DNA of 6,026 nt from a bacterium (GCA_021805405.1 JAJZFK010000161.1:1-6026); one strand, 5' to 3'. Counted from the first letter of the stretch, positions 1-5,358 are shown. Made by a program: numbers and translations. Notes: generated from the sequence alone by a model not told the origin.

Positions 1-172
1 CCAGCATAACCGCCAGCTTCCGCATCTGGCTATCGGTGGGATCGTGGTAAAGTTTGGCGCATACTGTGGGCATTTCCTGCACAGGAAATACCAGCGCCTC
101 GCCGCCCTTGCCCAATGTTTCCTGTGGATTGACGAGAATTCTGCTACCGTCTGACTGCCGAACAAGCCTCAT
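1..172 (-). CDS. Protein kinase of the TerY-P triad (YegI-like), N-terminal fragment
   Basis: The first 57 codons of a gene that runs off the left edge. The start ATG at 172 overlaps the phosphatase stop in an ATGA junction. No Shine-Dalgarno is visible, so re-initiation after the upstream gene is likely. The fragment reads as the N-lobe of a Ser/Thr kinase: a nucleotide-binding glycine loop LGKGGEALVF (residues 20-29), then CAKLYHDP, in which Lys40 fits the invariant ATP-anchoring lysine, then a helix starting around QMRKLAVML. The 'GGE..VF...AK.YH' style is typical of the kinases encoded with TerY-like VWA proteins and PP2C phosphatases, such as E. coli YegI. The catalytic HRD and DFG motifs and any C-terminal helix-hairpin-helix or other domain lie outside the window and cannot be checked. 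Family assignment is from motif and context. Activity is inferred. Confidence 0.8.
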   Translation of the reverse strand, partial: MRLVRQSDGSRILVNPQETLGKGGEALVFPVQEMPTVCAKLYHDPTDSQMRKLAVML

Positions 173-906
173 TTAGGTATGGCACTTGCTATGACCAGAG
201 TGACATCGTCATCGGTACGGTCGGCTAGGCGTGGTGATTTTAAAAACGCCTCCAACTGTGAATTGCCATCATTGGGCCGTGAATTCGCGAAGGTTAGCAG
301 CGGCCGAAAAAATCCCGCGTGCGGCGTACATGCAGGAAATTCCAATGCAAGCCGCTGTAGCCCATCAGTTAGCGCACAGATGTGGTGGGTCTCGCCGCGC
401 ATGTGCCCAAACTGCGCTACCGAGAGCCAGTCATCACTCGTTAGAAAGGCGGTCTCGTTAGCATATTCAGCCTTCGGTGGTGTAGTTAAAGCTACAAGGC
501 CCTCGAGATTATCCAGCACTACAGCACCATCGCCTACTTGCAGAGCAACAGTTTCGTCAGCTCCTGATATCACCAGGATGCACGTGCAGGCAAAGGACTT
601 AATAGAAAGCCCAGCCAGTTCCGCCGCATTAGCAATTGCAGATCTGGCATCACCAAGCGCAGAATATAGTGCTTCATTGCTCGTCTTAGGTGCTACCCCA
701 GGCTCCTGAGCAAGTGTACAAATTGCTGATTGAACCGCAATTTCCGCGCCCTGCCTGCCACATTCCGCTGAACCTGCGCCATCTGCTACAGCCACTGCAA
801 CCCGACCACCCGCCAGTTCCTTCCAGCTGAAGGCATCCTGACAGGGCATACCATGGCGGGAGTGGCTGGAGCCGGCAACCGATGAGGCCATTACCTGCCA
901 GGGCAT
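169..906 (-). CDS. PP2C-family Ser/Thr protein phosphatase (PphC/YegK-like)
   Basis: A 245-residue PP2C/PPM-type metal-dependent phosphatase, probably cytosolic, expected to remove phosphates placed by the adjacent kinase. Metal-site motifs are in family order: CQDAF with Asp24, VAVADGAG with Asp42-Gly43, QVGDGAVV with Asp126, ALTDGL with Asp181, and RTDDDVTLV with Asp232-Asp234 near the C-terminus. There is no signal peptide or membrane segment. The ATG at 906 is preferred because it forms a TAATG junction with the VWA stop and has GGGGGA about six bases upstream. A TTG at 921 in the same frame would add five residues. The length is close to that of the short triad phosphatases such as E. 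coli PphC. The gene lies between the VWA and kinase genes, which points to one regulatory phosphorylation circuit. The fold call is firm. The substrate is unknown. Confidence 0.9.
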   Translation of the reverse strand: MPWQVMASSVAGSSHSRHGMPCQDAFSWKELAGGRVAVAVADGAGSAECGRQGAEIAVQSAICTLAQEPGVAPKTSNEALYSALGDARSAIANAAELAGLSIKSFACTCILVISGADETVALQVGDGAVVLDNLEGLVALTTPPKAEYANETAFLTSDDWLSVAQFGHMRGETHHICALTDGLQRLALEFPACTPHAGFFRPLLTFANSRPNDGNSQLEAFLKSPRLADRTDDDVTLVIASAIPK

Positions 907-1580
907 TAGACCGTCCCCCAACCTGGAGGTGGAAGAGCAACCTGTTCATCTACACGGGATTGCGACACCTTCTGCATGCTCGCAGAAAGCCATACAAACA
1001 TCTCTACAAAGTTGAGACCAACCAGTTTCACCGGCGTTCTCACAACGAGGCTGGTTAGTCGCGCCATGTCTGCATTCTCCACACCTACCGCGAAGAATGC
1101 TACTCTACGGTCGGTTTCGTCGGTGTGAATGCGCTGTGCCGCCTGCTCCACTAACGATTCTGGTTCACCTTGTGGTGCGCCGTCAGTAATCATAAATACC
1201 CACGGCCGGTAGTAGGAGACGCCATTCTGCCTATACTGCGATTTTCGTGCACTAATAATATCGAGAGCCCGGTTAATTGCGGCCCCCATGTGTGTCATGC
1301 CTCCTGCTGTGAGTGTAGGAGGATCAAACTGATCGACAGTTACAAAATCCTGAACAAGTGTTACGTCGTTGTTGAAGGAAATAACTGCGACCTCCACTCG
1401 CTTTGCGGCGAGCGTGTCCTTTACAAGCTCATCCTTAAACGATTTTAAACCAGCATTTAGTGCATCAATTGCAGGTCCGTTCATGGAACCACTGGTATCA
1501 AGGAGAAGAACACACGGACAACGCGGCTCGGGATTTTCTGCAAATTCCACCGCGTCTTCTAACGAGGAGACTACCGTCAT
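906..1580 (-). CDS. VWA-domain protein of the TerY/YegL family
   Basis: A 224-residue protein that is nearly all von Willebrand factor A domain. The metal-ion-dependent adhesion site is complete: DTSGS (residues 28-32), Thr96 in GGMTHMG, and Asp133 in ITDG. The N-terminal stretch EFAENPEPRCPCVLLLDTSGS, the YYRPW segment (123-127) and the ITDG-P motif are characteristic of TerY/YegL proteins rather than of secreted adhesins, and no signal peptide is present. In this family the VWA domain is thought to act as a metal-dependent scaffold or target for the partner kinase and phosphatase. The start ATG at 1580 has a GGGAAGG ribosome-binding sequence about eight bases upstream. It is the first gene of the cassette and joins the phosphatase by TAATG. 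No other ter genes (terB, terC, terD, terZ) are visible, so this is the triad form and not a tellurite-resistance operon. Family call strong, molecular role inferred. Confidence 0.9.
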   Translation of the reverse strand: MTVVSSLEDAVEFAENPEPRCPCVLLLDTSGSMNGPAIDALNAGLKSFKDELVKDTLAAKRVEVAVISFNNDVTLVQDFVTVDQFDPPTLTAGGMTHMGAAINRALDIISARKSQYRQNGVSYYRPWVFMITDGAPQGEPESLVEQAAQRIHTDETDRRVAFFAVGVENADMARLTSLVVRTPVKLVGLNFVEMFVWLSASMQKVSQSRVDEQVALPPPGWGTV

Positions 1581-1600
1581 AACTGTTACCTTCCCATCCT

Positions 1601-1620
1601 GAAACGAGCAAGCTCATTTC
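1601..1620 (-). promoter_or_regulatory. 20-bp near-palindrome upstream of the VWA gene
   Basis: GAAACGAGCA followed by AGCTCATTTC, matching its own reverse complement at 8 of 10 positions per arm. It lies 21-40 bp before the VWA start. On the transcribed (minus) strand it can form an eight-pair hairpin, including one G-U pair, closed by a CUUG tetraloop. No U-tract follows, so it is not an intrinsic terminator. It could be a DNA operator or a 5' leader hairpin. The ribosome-binding site lies just outside the stem. Confidence 0.4.
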
Positions 1621-1653
1621 AACTTTACCTAATCGCGAAATAGGTGCATTTCC

Positions 1654-1755
1654 TCACACGCGTCTAGTTTTACGTTTCAACTGGTAGGCAGGTTGCGGCC
1701 CATTACCTTCGCAACCAGTCAACCCGATTAATACCCACCCAACGGTGTATTTCAT
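1654..1755 (-). CDS. Possible 33-residue lipoprotein-like small ORF
   Basis: An unrecognised small ORF that starts (ATG at 1755) one base after the mreD stop codon and ends at TGA. The N-terminus MKYTVGWVLIGLTGC has a lysine at position 2, a short hydrophobic run and an LTGC lipobox with the candidate lipidated cysteine at residue 15. A short polar, basic tail (ends QLKRKTRRV) follows. If real, it would be exported and cleaved by lipoprotein signal peptidase to leave a 19-residue lipopeptide, in size like the entericidin/lysis-type lipoproteins. Against this, there is no convincing ribosome-binding site, the hydrophobic core is short, and an internal 7-bp inverted repeat could alone explain part of the sequence. 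Translation could be coupled to mreD termination. Low-confidence candidate, function unknown. Confidence 0.25.
   Translation of the reverse strand: MKYTVGWVLIGLTGCEGNGPQPAYQLKRKTRRV
1691..1716. repeat. 7-bp inverted repeat in the mreD-VWA gap
   Basis: GGTTGCG (1691-1697) and CGCAACC (1710-1716) are perfect complements around a 12-base loop. No T-run follows on either strand, so it does not qualify as an intrinsic terminator for mreBCD. It might slow or partly attenuate read-through into the triad, or be incidental. Confidence 0.3.
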
Positions 1756-1756
1756 G

Positions 1757-2263
1757 CTACGCCAGTGCGGTGCTGTAGTCTCTGCCGGCCAGTTTACGCA
1801 AAAGGTAGAAAAGAGGCACCGAGACAAGACCGTCATAAATTGCCGTACCAGTCATTACGCGTGCCCAATGCGAAGTGTCTTTTTGCGGATCAAACGCAAA
1901 GAAGAGCACCGCACACAACATCGTTCCAGTGACGCCAAATAGGGGTGCTAGTACTGCGCTGTCCCTTACAATTCTGCTCTCTAGCCACCCGATTACAAAG
2001 CATATAATCGTGCGGCTTACAATGATGCTGCCGAAACCTCCATTTGGCGGTGCTGCAACGGCCGCTAACAGCAGACCGCTCGTAAACCCAACCGCGGATG
2101 CCGTGTTTACGTCGCACAACATAGAACCAACTATCGCCACACACAGCGGAAGATCAACCTGGGCCCCGAATATGAGCGCGCTGGTCGCTGTCGACATTTG
2201 CAGCACGATGGCAACTACAAGCGCCACGAGAATTACCAGTAGTCGGCGAGTGTAAGGAGTCAT
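1757..2263 (-). CDS. mreD: Rod shape-determining protein MreD
   Basis: A 168-residue, strongly hydrophobic integral membrane protein, the usual size for MreD (about 160-180). Segments that look membrane-spanning lie near residues 8-22, 37-52, 57-70, 80-95, 102-124 and 138-156. The pattern of a small polar N-terminus, then VDLPLCVAIVGSM and a glycine-rich VGFTSGLLLAAVAAP stretch, fits the MreD family, which is poorly conserved in sequence. MreD binds MreC and helps form the elongasome that directs side-wall peptidoglycan synthesis at the cytoplasmic membrane. The start ATG at 2263 overlaps the mreC stop in an ATGA junction, so translation is probably coupled. Position after mreB and mreC supports the call as much as the sequence does. 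The usual next partners, mrdA (PBP2) and rodA, do not follow here. Confidence 0.88.
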   Translation of the reverse strand: MTPYTRRLLVILVALVVAIVLQMSTATSALIFGAQVDLPLCVAIVGSMLCDVNTASAVGFTSGLLLAAVAAPPNGGFGSIIVSRTIICFVIGWLESRIVRDSAVLAPLFGVTGTMLCAVLFFAFDPQKDTSHWARVMTGTAIYDGLVSVPLFYLLRKLAGRDYSTALA

Positions 2264-3081
2264 CTCAGCACGATCACCTCATCAAGCGCCCCAAAGTCTA
2301 CGAAAGGTTTAATGACGGCAACCTTGTTCATCTGTCCCTGATCGAGGGCTACAGAAAGAACAGTACCGATTGGAATACCGGGGGGAAAAACACCATATCC
2401 AGCAGTTACTATGCGGTCACCGGGATGAATATCCGCCTCCGCAGACAAGTCGTTCATCACAATCGTGTCGGTATAGTTTCCGCGGCAGATTCCTACTGCC
2501 CGTGAATTGGCTCGTTCAACCCTGGCGCTCACCATGCCATTTTGATCCGTTAACAGGACAACCCCTGCCGTGCTGCTATTCACTACGTATACCTGGCCCA
2601 CTAGCCCAATGGGGGTGATGACGACATCGTGAACCTTAATACCAGAATTTGACCCACGGTTTATAATTATGGTTTCAAAATTGGGATCTGGTCGAAGTGC
2701 AATGACCTGAGCCACTTCGGGCTTTGGCGTATGGGTACTCACAATGCCCAGATCAGCCGCAAGTCTCTGCCCGGTGAGTGCCTGTTGCTTAAGACTGGTG
2801 TTGGCCATCTCAAGTGCGGTAACTCGAGCGCTGAGCGAGCGGTTTTCCGCCTCAAGCCTGTAGCCGTGGGGAATCCAGCCAAACTCACGGGAGAACCATC
2901 GAGTTGTAGATGATGTCGCGTTTGCAGGGAGGGATATGACCGTTCTCACGAGGGATGAAACAGGATCTAGTTTACCTTGGCGCGCTGCCCTATCGTGGAC
3001 GATACCCAGCAATGTGCCAGCAATAAGAAGCAGGACAAACGGCATGTAACGAAGCACAGGTCCAGTTCGTCCGGCTGTCAC
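2260..3081 (-). CDS. mreC: Rod shape-determining protein MreC
   Basis: A 273-residue bitopic membrane protein of normal family length. It has a short cytosolic N-terminus, one membrane helix (about residues 13-28, PFVLLLIAGTLLGIV), a periplasmic or extracytoplasmic coiled coil (about 74-105, rich in Leu/Glu/Arg heptads) and then the two beta-barrel-like MreC domains. Family signatures include the RPDPNFETIIINRGSNSGI stretch, GLVGQVY, VVLLTD, and the late HPGDRIVTAGYGVFPPGIP segment. MreC links cytosolic MreB filaments to PBP2/RodA. The start is GTG at 3081, chosen because an AAAGGAG ribosome-binding site lies 10 bases upstream and the membrane helix follows at the expected distance. It begins 33 bp after mreB and ends inside the mreD start codon. 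Confidence 0.95.
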   Translation of the reverse strand: MTAGRTGPVLRYMPFVLLLIAGTLLGIVHDRAARQGKLDPVSSLVRTVISLPANATSSTTRWFSREFGWIPHGYRLEAENRSLSARVTALEMANTSLKQQALTGQRLAADLGIVSTHTPKPEVAQVIALRPDPNFETIIINRGSNSGIKVHDVVITPIGLVGQVYVVNSSTAGVVLLTDQNGMVSARVERANSRAVGICRGNYTDTIVMNDLSAEADIHPGDRIVTAGYGVFPPGIPIGTVLSVALDQGQMNKVAVIKPFVDFGALDEVIVLR

Positions 3082-3114
3082 AGTCCAATAGCTCCTTTAA
3101 AGCGGGGCCCGAAA

Positions 3115-4155
3115 TTATACAGCGCGCAGGGCACGCCGCATTCGTGGGTTCGTTTCCAGCTCCTCGAGGTATCGGCCAGTGCCTAAAACAACGCAGGAGA
3201 GCGGATCGGGGGCAATGTGGACAGGCATTGAGGTTTCACGGGAAAGGAGTTGATCTAAACCTTCCAACAGCGCACCACCACCCGCGAGGACTATTCCACA
3301 TGTGTAGAGATCCGAGGCGAGTTCTGGGGGCGTAGTTTCCAGTGTCTCTTTCACGGCTTCCACAATTGCGTTGATTGGCTCCTGTATGGCTTCGCGGATT
3401 TCTACACTGGAAATTGGAACACTTCTTGGCAGGCCAGACAACAGATCGCGCCCACGTACATCCACCGATCGCTCCTGCTCTAACCGGTAGGCGGAGCCAA
3501 CCCTGATCTTTACGTCTTCGGCGGTACGGTCACCAATTGAGAGGTTGTAATTGCGCCGTATATAGTTGATGATTGCATCGTCAATTTCATCGCCGGCAAC
3601 ACGGATTGATCGGCTTGTGACGATACCGCGCAAGGAGATAACGGCAACTTCGGTAGTGCCTCCACCAATATCAACAATCATCGAACCTGTTGGCTCACTA
3701 ACTGGAAGCTCAGCACCAATCGCAGCGGCCATAGGCTCTTCGATAGTGTATGCTTCTCCTGCACCGGCCTTGCGAGCTGCCTGCAGAACTGCCATCTCCT
3801 CGACTTCCGTAACACCAGACGGAACCCCGATGACGACGCGAGGAGCCATGAACATATTTCGACGATGTACTTTCTGAATGAAGTACCTTATCATCTGCTC
3901 AGTCTGGTCGAAATCGGCAATCACGCCATCGCGTAACGGGCGAATGGCCTTTATACGGTTAGGAGTTCGGCCAAGCATGCGTTTGGCCTCTTCGCCAACC
4001 GCGAGAATTTTGTTGGTTGTGACATCAATTGCCACCACCGATGGTTCACGCAACAGAATGCCGCGACCCCGCACATGCACAAGTGTGTTTGCGGTTCCTA
4101 AATCAACACCCATATCCCTTGAAAAACGCCCCATAGCGCCGCGCAGTACATTCAT
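3115..4155 (-). CDS. mreB: Actin-like cell-shape protein MreB
   Basis: A 346-residue bacterial actin homologue, full length for MreB. ATPase-fold motifs are in order: phosphate loop 1 DLGTANT (18-24), EPSVVAID (37-44), DGVIADFD (76-83), VIGVPSGVTEVE (108-119), the IEEPMAAAIG helix with Glu140, phosphate loop 2 VDIGGGTTE (161-169), and the adenosine motif LAGGGALLEGLD with its glycines at about 292-294. MreB polymerises under the inner membrane and positions the peptidoglycan-elongating complex. It is the first gene of mreB-mreC-mreD. ATG at 4155 is taken as the start. An AGGAG sequence lies rather far upstream (15 bases), with a weaker AGG at six bases. An internal ATG at 4134 (MGRFSRDMG) would also fit MreB N-termini. 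Identity is very secure, the exact start less so. Confidence 0.98.
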   Translation of the reverse strand: MNVLRGAMGRFSRDMGVDLGTANTLVHVRGRGILLREPSVVAIDVTTNKILAVGEEAKRMLGRTPNRIKAIRPLRDGVIADFDQTEQMIRYFIQKVHRRNMFMAPRVVIGVPSGVTEVEEMAVLQAARKAGAGEAYTIEEPMAAAIGAELPVSEPTGSMIVDIGGGTTEVAVISLRGIVTSRSIRVAGDEIDDAIINYIRRNYNLSIGDRTAEDVKIRVGSAYRLEQERSVDVRGRDLLSGLPRSVPISSVEIREAIQEPINAIVEAVKETLETTPPELASDLYTCGIVLAGGGALLEGLDQLLSRETSMPVHIAPDPLSCVVLGTGRYLEELETNPRMRRALRAV

Positions 4156-4224
4156 GGCAGGCCTACTTATCTCCTATAGAAGTTCCTAATCCGACCGGAG
4201 GCATCTCACTATCAAGGGCCGCAT

Positions 4225-4230
4225 ATTATA
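4225..4230 (-). promoter_or_regulatory. Candidate mreB-proximal -10 box
   Basis: A perfect TATAAT on the minus strand, inside CATATAATATG, about 70 bp before the mreB start. No recognisable -35 hexamer is found 16-18 bp upstream, and there is no TGn extension, so it is the weaker of the two mreB promoter candidates. Confidence 0.3.
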
Positions 4231-4232
4231 TG

Positions 4233-4244
4233 AATACCGGTATT
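4233..4244. promoter_or_regulatory. Perfect 12-bp palindrome AATACCGGTATT
   Basis: AATACCGGTATT is exactly self-complementary with no spacer, which suits a dimeric DNA-binding protein rather than an RNA hairpin. It sits between the two minus-strand TATAAT boxes. It would lie just downstream of the transcription start from the distal box, or in the spacer upstream of the proximal -10. That is a classical repressor position for control of mreBCD. Confidence 0.4.
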
Positions 4245-4258
4245 TTCAGGAGCACACT

Positions 4259-4267
4259 ATTATAACA
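4259..4267 (-). promoter_or_regulatory. Candidate extended -10 promoter for mreBCD
   Basis: On the minus strand the sequence reads TGTTATAAT, a full TATAAT with the TGn extension that can replace a -35 box. Transcription would start near 4252, giving an mreB leader of roughly 97 bases. No good -35 hexamer is present at the usual distance. This is the best promoter candidate for the mre operon within the window. Confidence 0.45.
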
Positions 4268-4291
4268 CAATTGGCGATCAGTTTAATACCT

Positions 4292-4303
4292 GTACACATG
4301 TAC
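4292..4303. repeat. 12-bp palindrome GTACA-CA-TGTAC
   Basis: Five-base arms GTACA and TGTAC around a 2-base centre, about 140 bp upstream of mreB and upstream of its distal promoter candidate. It could be a binding site. Its length alone is near what chance allows in a 325-bp gap. Confidence 0.2.
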
Positions 4304-4349
4304 CAGAAGATGCGACACCCAGTGTCCGGTAACTTCCGTAATTAAGGGA

Positions 4350-4370
4350 GTGAAATTCAGTTTATTTCAC
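4350..4370. promoter_or_regulatory. Inverted repeat GTGAAAT-N7-ATTTCAC, candidate operator
   Basis: Perfect 7-base arms (4350-4356 and 4364-4370) around a 7-base centre, a 21-bp dyad. It ends about 29 bp before the extended -10 of the regulator gene, so it would lie at roughly -64 to -44 relative to the start of transcription. An A6 tract directly follows. On the minus strand the T-run precedes rather than follows the stem, so this is not a terminator. It most resembles a site for a dimeric regulator. Which protein binds is unknown. Confidence 0.4.
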
Positions 4371-4383
4371 CACAAAAAAGATT

Positions 4384-4457
4384 AATTCTCAAACCATGTG
4401 GTATAATTGTCAAACTAAATTCACATTCTGACAGGTTACCGTAAATATCTGACAACT
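4384..4457 (+). repeat. Four imperfect direct repeats with 21-bp period
   Basis: Repeat units begin at 4384, 4405, 4426 and 4447: AATTCTCAAAC, AATTGTCAAAC, TTCTGACAGGT and ATCTGACAACT. The first two agree at 10 of 11 bases and the last two at 8 of 11. All share a T-G/C-A/T-C-A core. The spacing is exactly 21 bp, two helical turns, so all units face the same side of the DNA. The -10 box lies between units one and two, and the remaining units cover the start of transcription and the leader. This is a plausible cooperative operator for autoregulation by the DeoR-family protein. Confidence 0.4.
4399..4407 (+). promoter_or_regulatory. Extended -10 promoter for the DeoR-family gene
   Basis: TGGTATAAT is a perfect extended -10 element, with an A-rich stretch (CACAAAAAAGATTAATT) upstream that could act as an UP-like element. 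No clear -35 hexamer is found at 17 bp. Transcription would start near 4414 and give a leader of about 67 bases before the ATG at 4481. Likely drives the regulator gene and possibly glmS. Confidence 0.55.
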
Positions 4458-4463
4458 TTTAAC

Positions 4464-4470
4464 GAGGTGG
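4464..4470 (+). promoter_or_regulatory. Ribosome-binding site of the DeoR-family gene
   Basis: GAGGTGG lies 10 bases before the ATG at 4481 and supports that start codon. No other start in the frame lies between them. Confidence 0.6.
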
Positions 4471-4480
4471 TACAATAATT

Positions 4481-5356
4481 ATGTCGGAACCCGCTGACGC
4501 CAGGAGGCTACGCCTCCTTGAAATGCTCGTACAGGCAGACGATTCCTATTCGGTTGACGAACTTGGTGCCCTGCTGAAATGCGACGGGCGAACAATTCGC
4601 CGCGACCTGGACCACCTTCATGACCTCCTGCAAAACTGCAACGGTATTGAGGTAAGGCGGGGTAGAGCAATGGTAGCAAGGGCAGGATACAGCCCCGGCT
4701 ATTTCACCGACCAGCTAGAGAAAAATCACGATGCCAAGAAACGGATTGCACATACAGTTTTAAACCACGTACGGGACGGCCAGGCTGCCGCACTCACCGC
4801 TGGAAGCACCACCTTTGAGGTCGCCCGCGAAATTAGAAAGCGCTCCATAGAGGGTACTCCGCCCGGTAACCTCATTGTGTTTACTAACAGCGTACCTAGC
4901 CTTTTGCAACTGGTGGCGGCAGATATCTCTACCGGGGTGCTTGGAGAGATCTACAACGATGACGATTGTGCATTCCACGCCCCGGAGTATCGTAGTGCGT
5001 TCCAGCCAGAAATTGCGATCGTAGGTGCTAGCGGGCTCACCCTCAATACGGCAACCGGAGCCATTGAGCTATATTCCCATCGAGCCGAGGAAGCCGCATT
5101 CCTCAAACAGCTACTTCATTCCGTACCGGAAATCATTCTGGCAGTTGACAGCTTCAAAATCGGAAGGCGTCATCCGTGGAGTTTCGGGGGATCCACGCTT
5201 CACGCCAAGCGGCTCTTACTAGTGACAGATTTCATTTCCACAGAACTTCAGGAGGACATCGGGCTGCTTACAGAGCGAATGCGAGGTTATGGCACGCAAT
5301 TTCGCGCCGTTTGCGCCCATCTTGAGGATGTTGATTCCGCACCATCTTCAACCTAA
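4481..5356 (+). CDS. DeoR-family transcriptional regulator
   Basis: A 291-residue regulator with the DeoR layout. The N-terminal winged helix-turn-helix (residues about 8-66) includes SVDELGALLKCDGRTIRRDL, with the family-typical TIRRDL recognition region at 38-43. A C-terminal DeoRC/ISOCOT-type sugar-phosphate sensor domain (about 86-255) follows, with GSTT (108-111), TNS (134-136) and DSFKIG with Lys225 at the places where these proteins bind phosphorylated sugars. The GG motif usual after the second sensor strand is replaced by LGEIY, so the effector pocket may differ from that of standard members. It is somewhat longer than the usual 250-260 residues. It reads toward glmS with 55 bp between them, so an amino-sugar phosphate such as glucosamine-6-phosphate is a reasonable guess for the effector. 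Cytosolic, DNA-binding, probably a repressor. Ligand and targets are inferred. Confidence 0.88.
   Translation: MSEPADARRLRLLEMLVQADDSYSVDELGALLKCDGRTIRRDLDHLHDLLQNCNGIEVRRGRAMVARAGYSPGYFTDQLEKNHDAKKRIAHTVLNHVRDGQAAALTAGSTTFEVAREIRKRSIEGTPPGNLIVFTNSVPSLLQLVAADISTGVLGEIYNDDDCAFHAPEYRSAFQPEIAIVGASGLTLNTATGAIELYSHRAEEAAFLKQLLHSVPEIILAVDSFKIGRRHPWSFGGSTLHAKRLLLVTDFISTELQEDIGLLTERMRGYGTQFRAVCAHLEDVDSAPSST
4502..4518 (+). repeat. GC-rich hairpin in codons 8-13 of the DeoR gene
   Basis: AGGAGGC (4502-4508) and GCCTCCT (4512-4518) pair perfectly around a TAC triloop. The stem lies 21 bases after the start codon and contains a perfect AGGAGG ribosome-binding-like core in its left arm. A stable structure here could slow translation initiation, or the palindrome could be an operator. 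The coding capacity is normal through it (RRLRLL). Confidence 0.35.
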
Positions 5357-5358
5357 CA

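Larger units (their letters stand above)
4156..4480. other. Divergent regulatory intergenic region mreB / DeoR gene
   Basis: A 325-bp AT-rich gap between divergently read operons with no convincing gene. It holds candidate promoters on both strands (4225-4230 and 4259-4267 toward mreB, 4399-4407 toward the regulator gene), two short palindromes (4233-4244, 4292-4303), an inverted repeat (4350-4370), an A-tract (4374-4379), and phased direct repeats (4384-4457). A 5-bp stem GACAC-CCA-GTGTC (4314-4326) is also present. The density of dyads is high for the length, which suggests that several regulators bind here. No terminator or RNA gene was recognised. Confidence 0.6.

Noticed and set aside
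906..921. TTG start at 921 for the phosphatase
   Set aside because: The ATG at 906 makes a TAATG junction with the VWA stop and has a GGGGGA sequence upstream. The extra five residues have no family support.
1..1580. Complete tellurite-resistance (ter) operon
   Set aside because: Only the VWA, phosphatase and kinase components are visible. TerB, TerC, TerD, TerE or TerZ-like genes are absent from the window.
1691..1716. Intrinsic terminator after mreD
   Set aside because: The stem has a long 12-base loop and no T-run on either strand.
1881..1901. TTTGCG-N7-CGCAAA inverted repeat inside mreD
   Set aside because: It lies in coding sequence without regulatory context, and short arms like this are expected by chance.
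3566..4189. Long plus-strand open frames opposite mreB, and a similar one at 179-709 opposite the phosphatase
   Set aside because: They are antisense shadows of well-supported genes. Their translations are Ser/Arg/Pro-rich with no domain or ribosome-binding support.
4327..4441. CGGTAAC and GTTACCG, 7-bp arms about 100 bp apart
   Set aside because: Several such distant pairs are expected by chance in a 325-bp region.
4449..4476. CTGACA and TACAAT with 16-bp spacing as a second regulator promoter
   Set aside because: The start would fall on or after the ATG at 4481, giving a leaderless transcript although a ribosome-binding site is present. The CTGACA is better explained as part of the 21-bp repeats.
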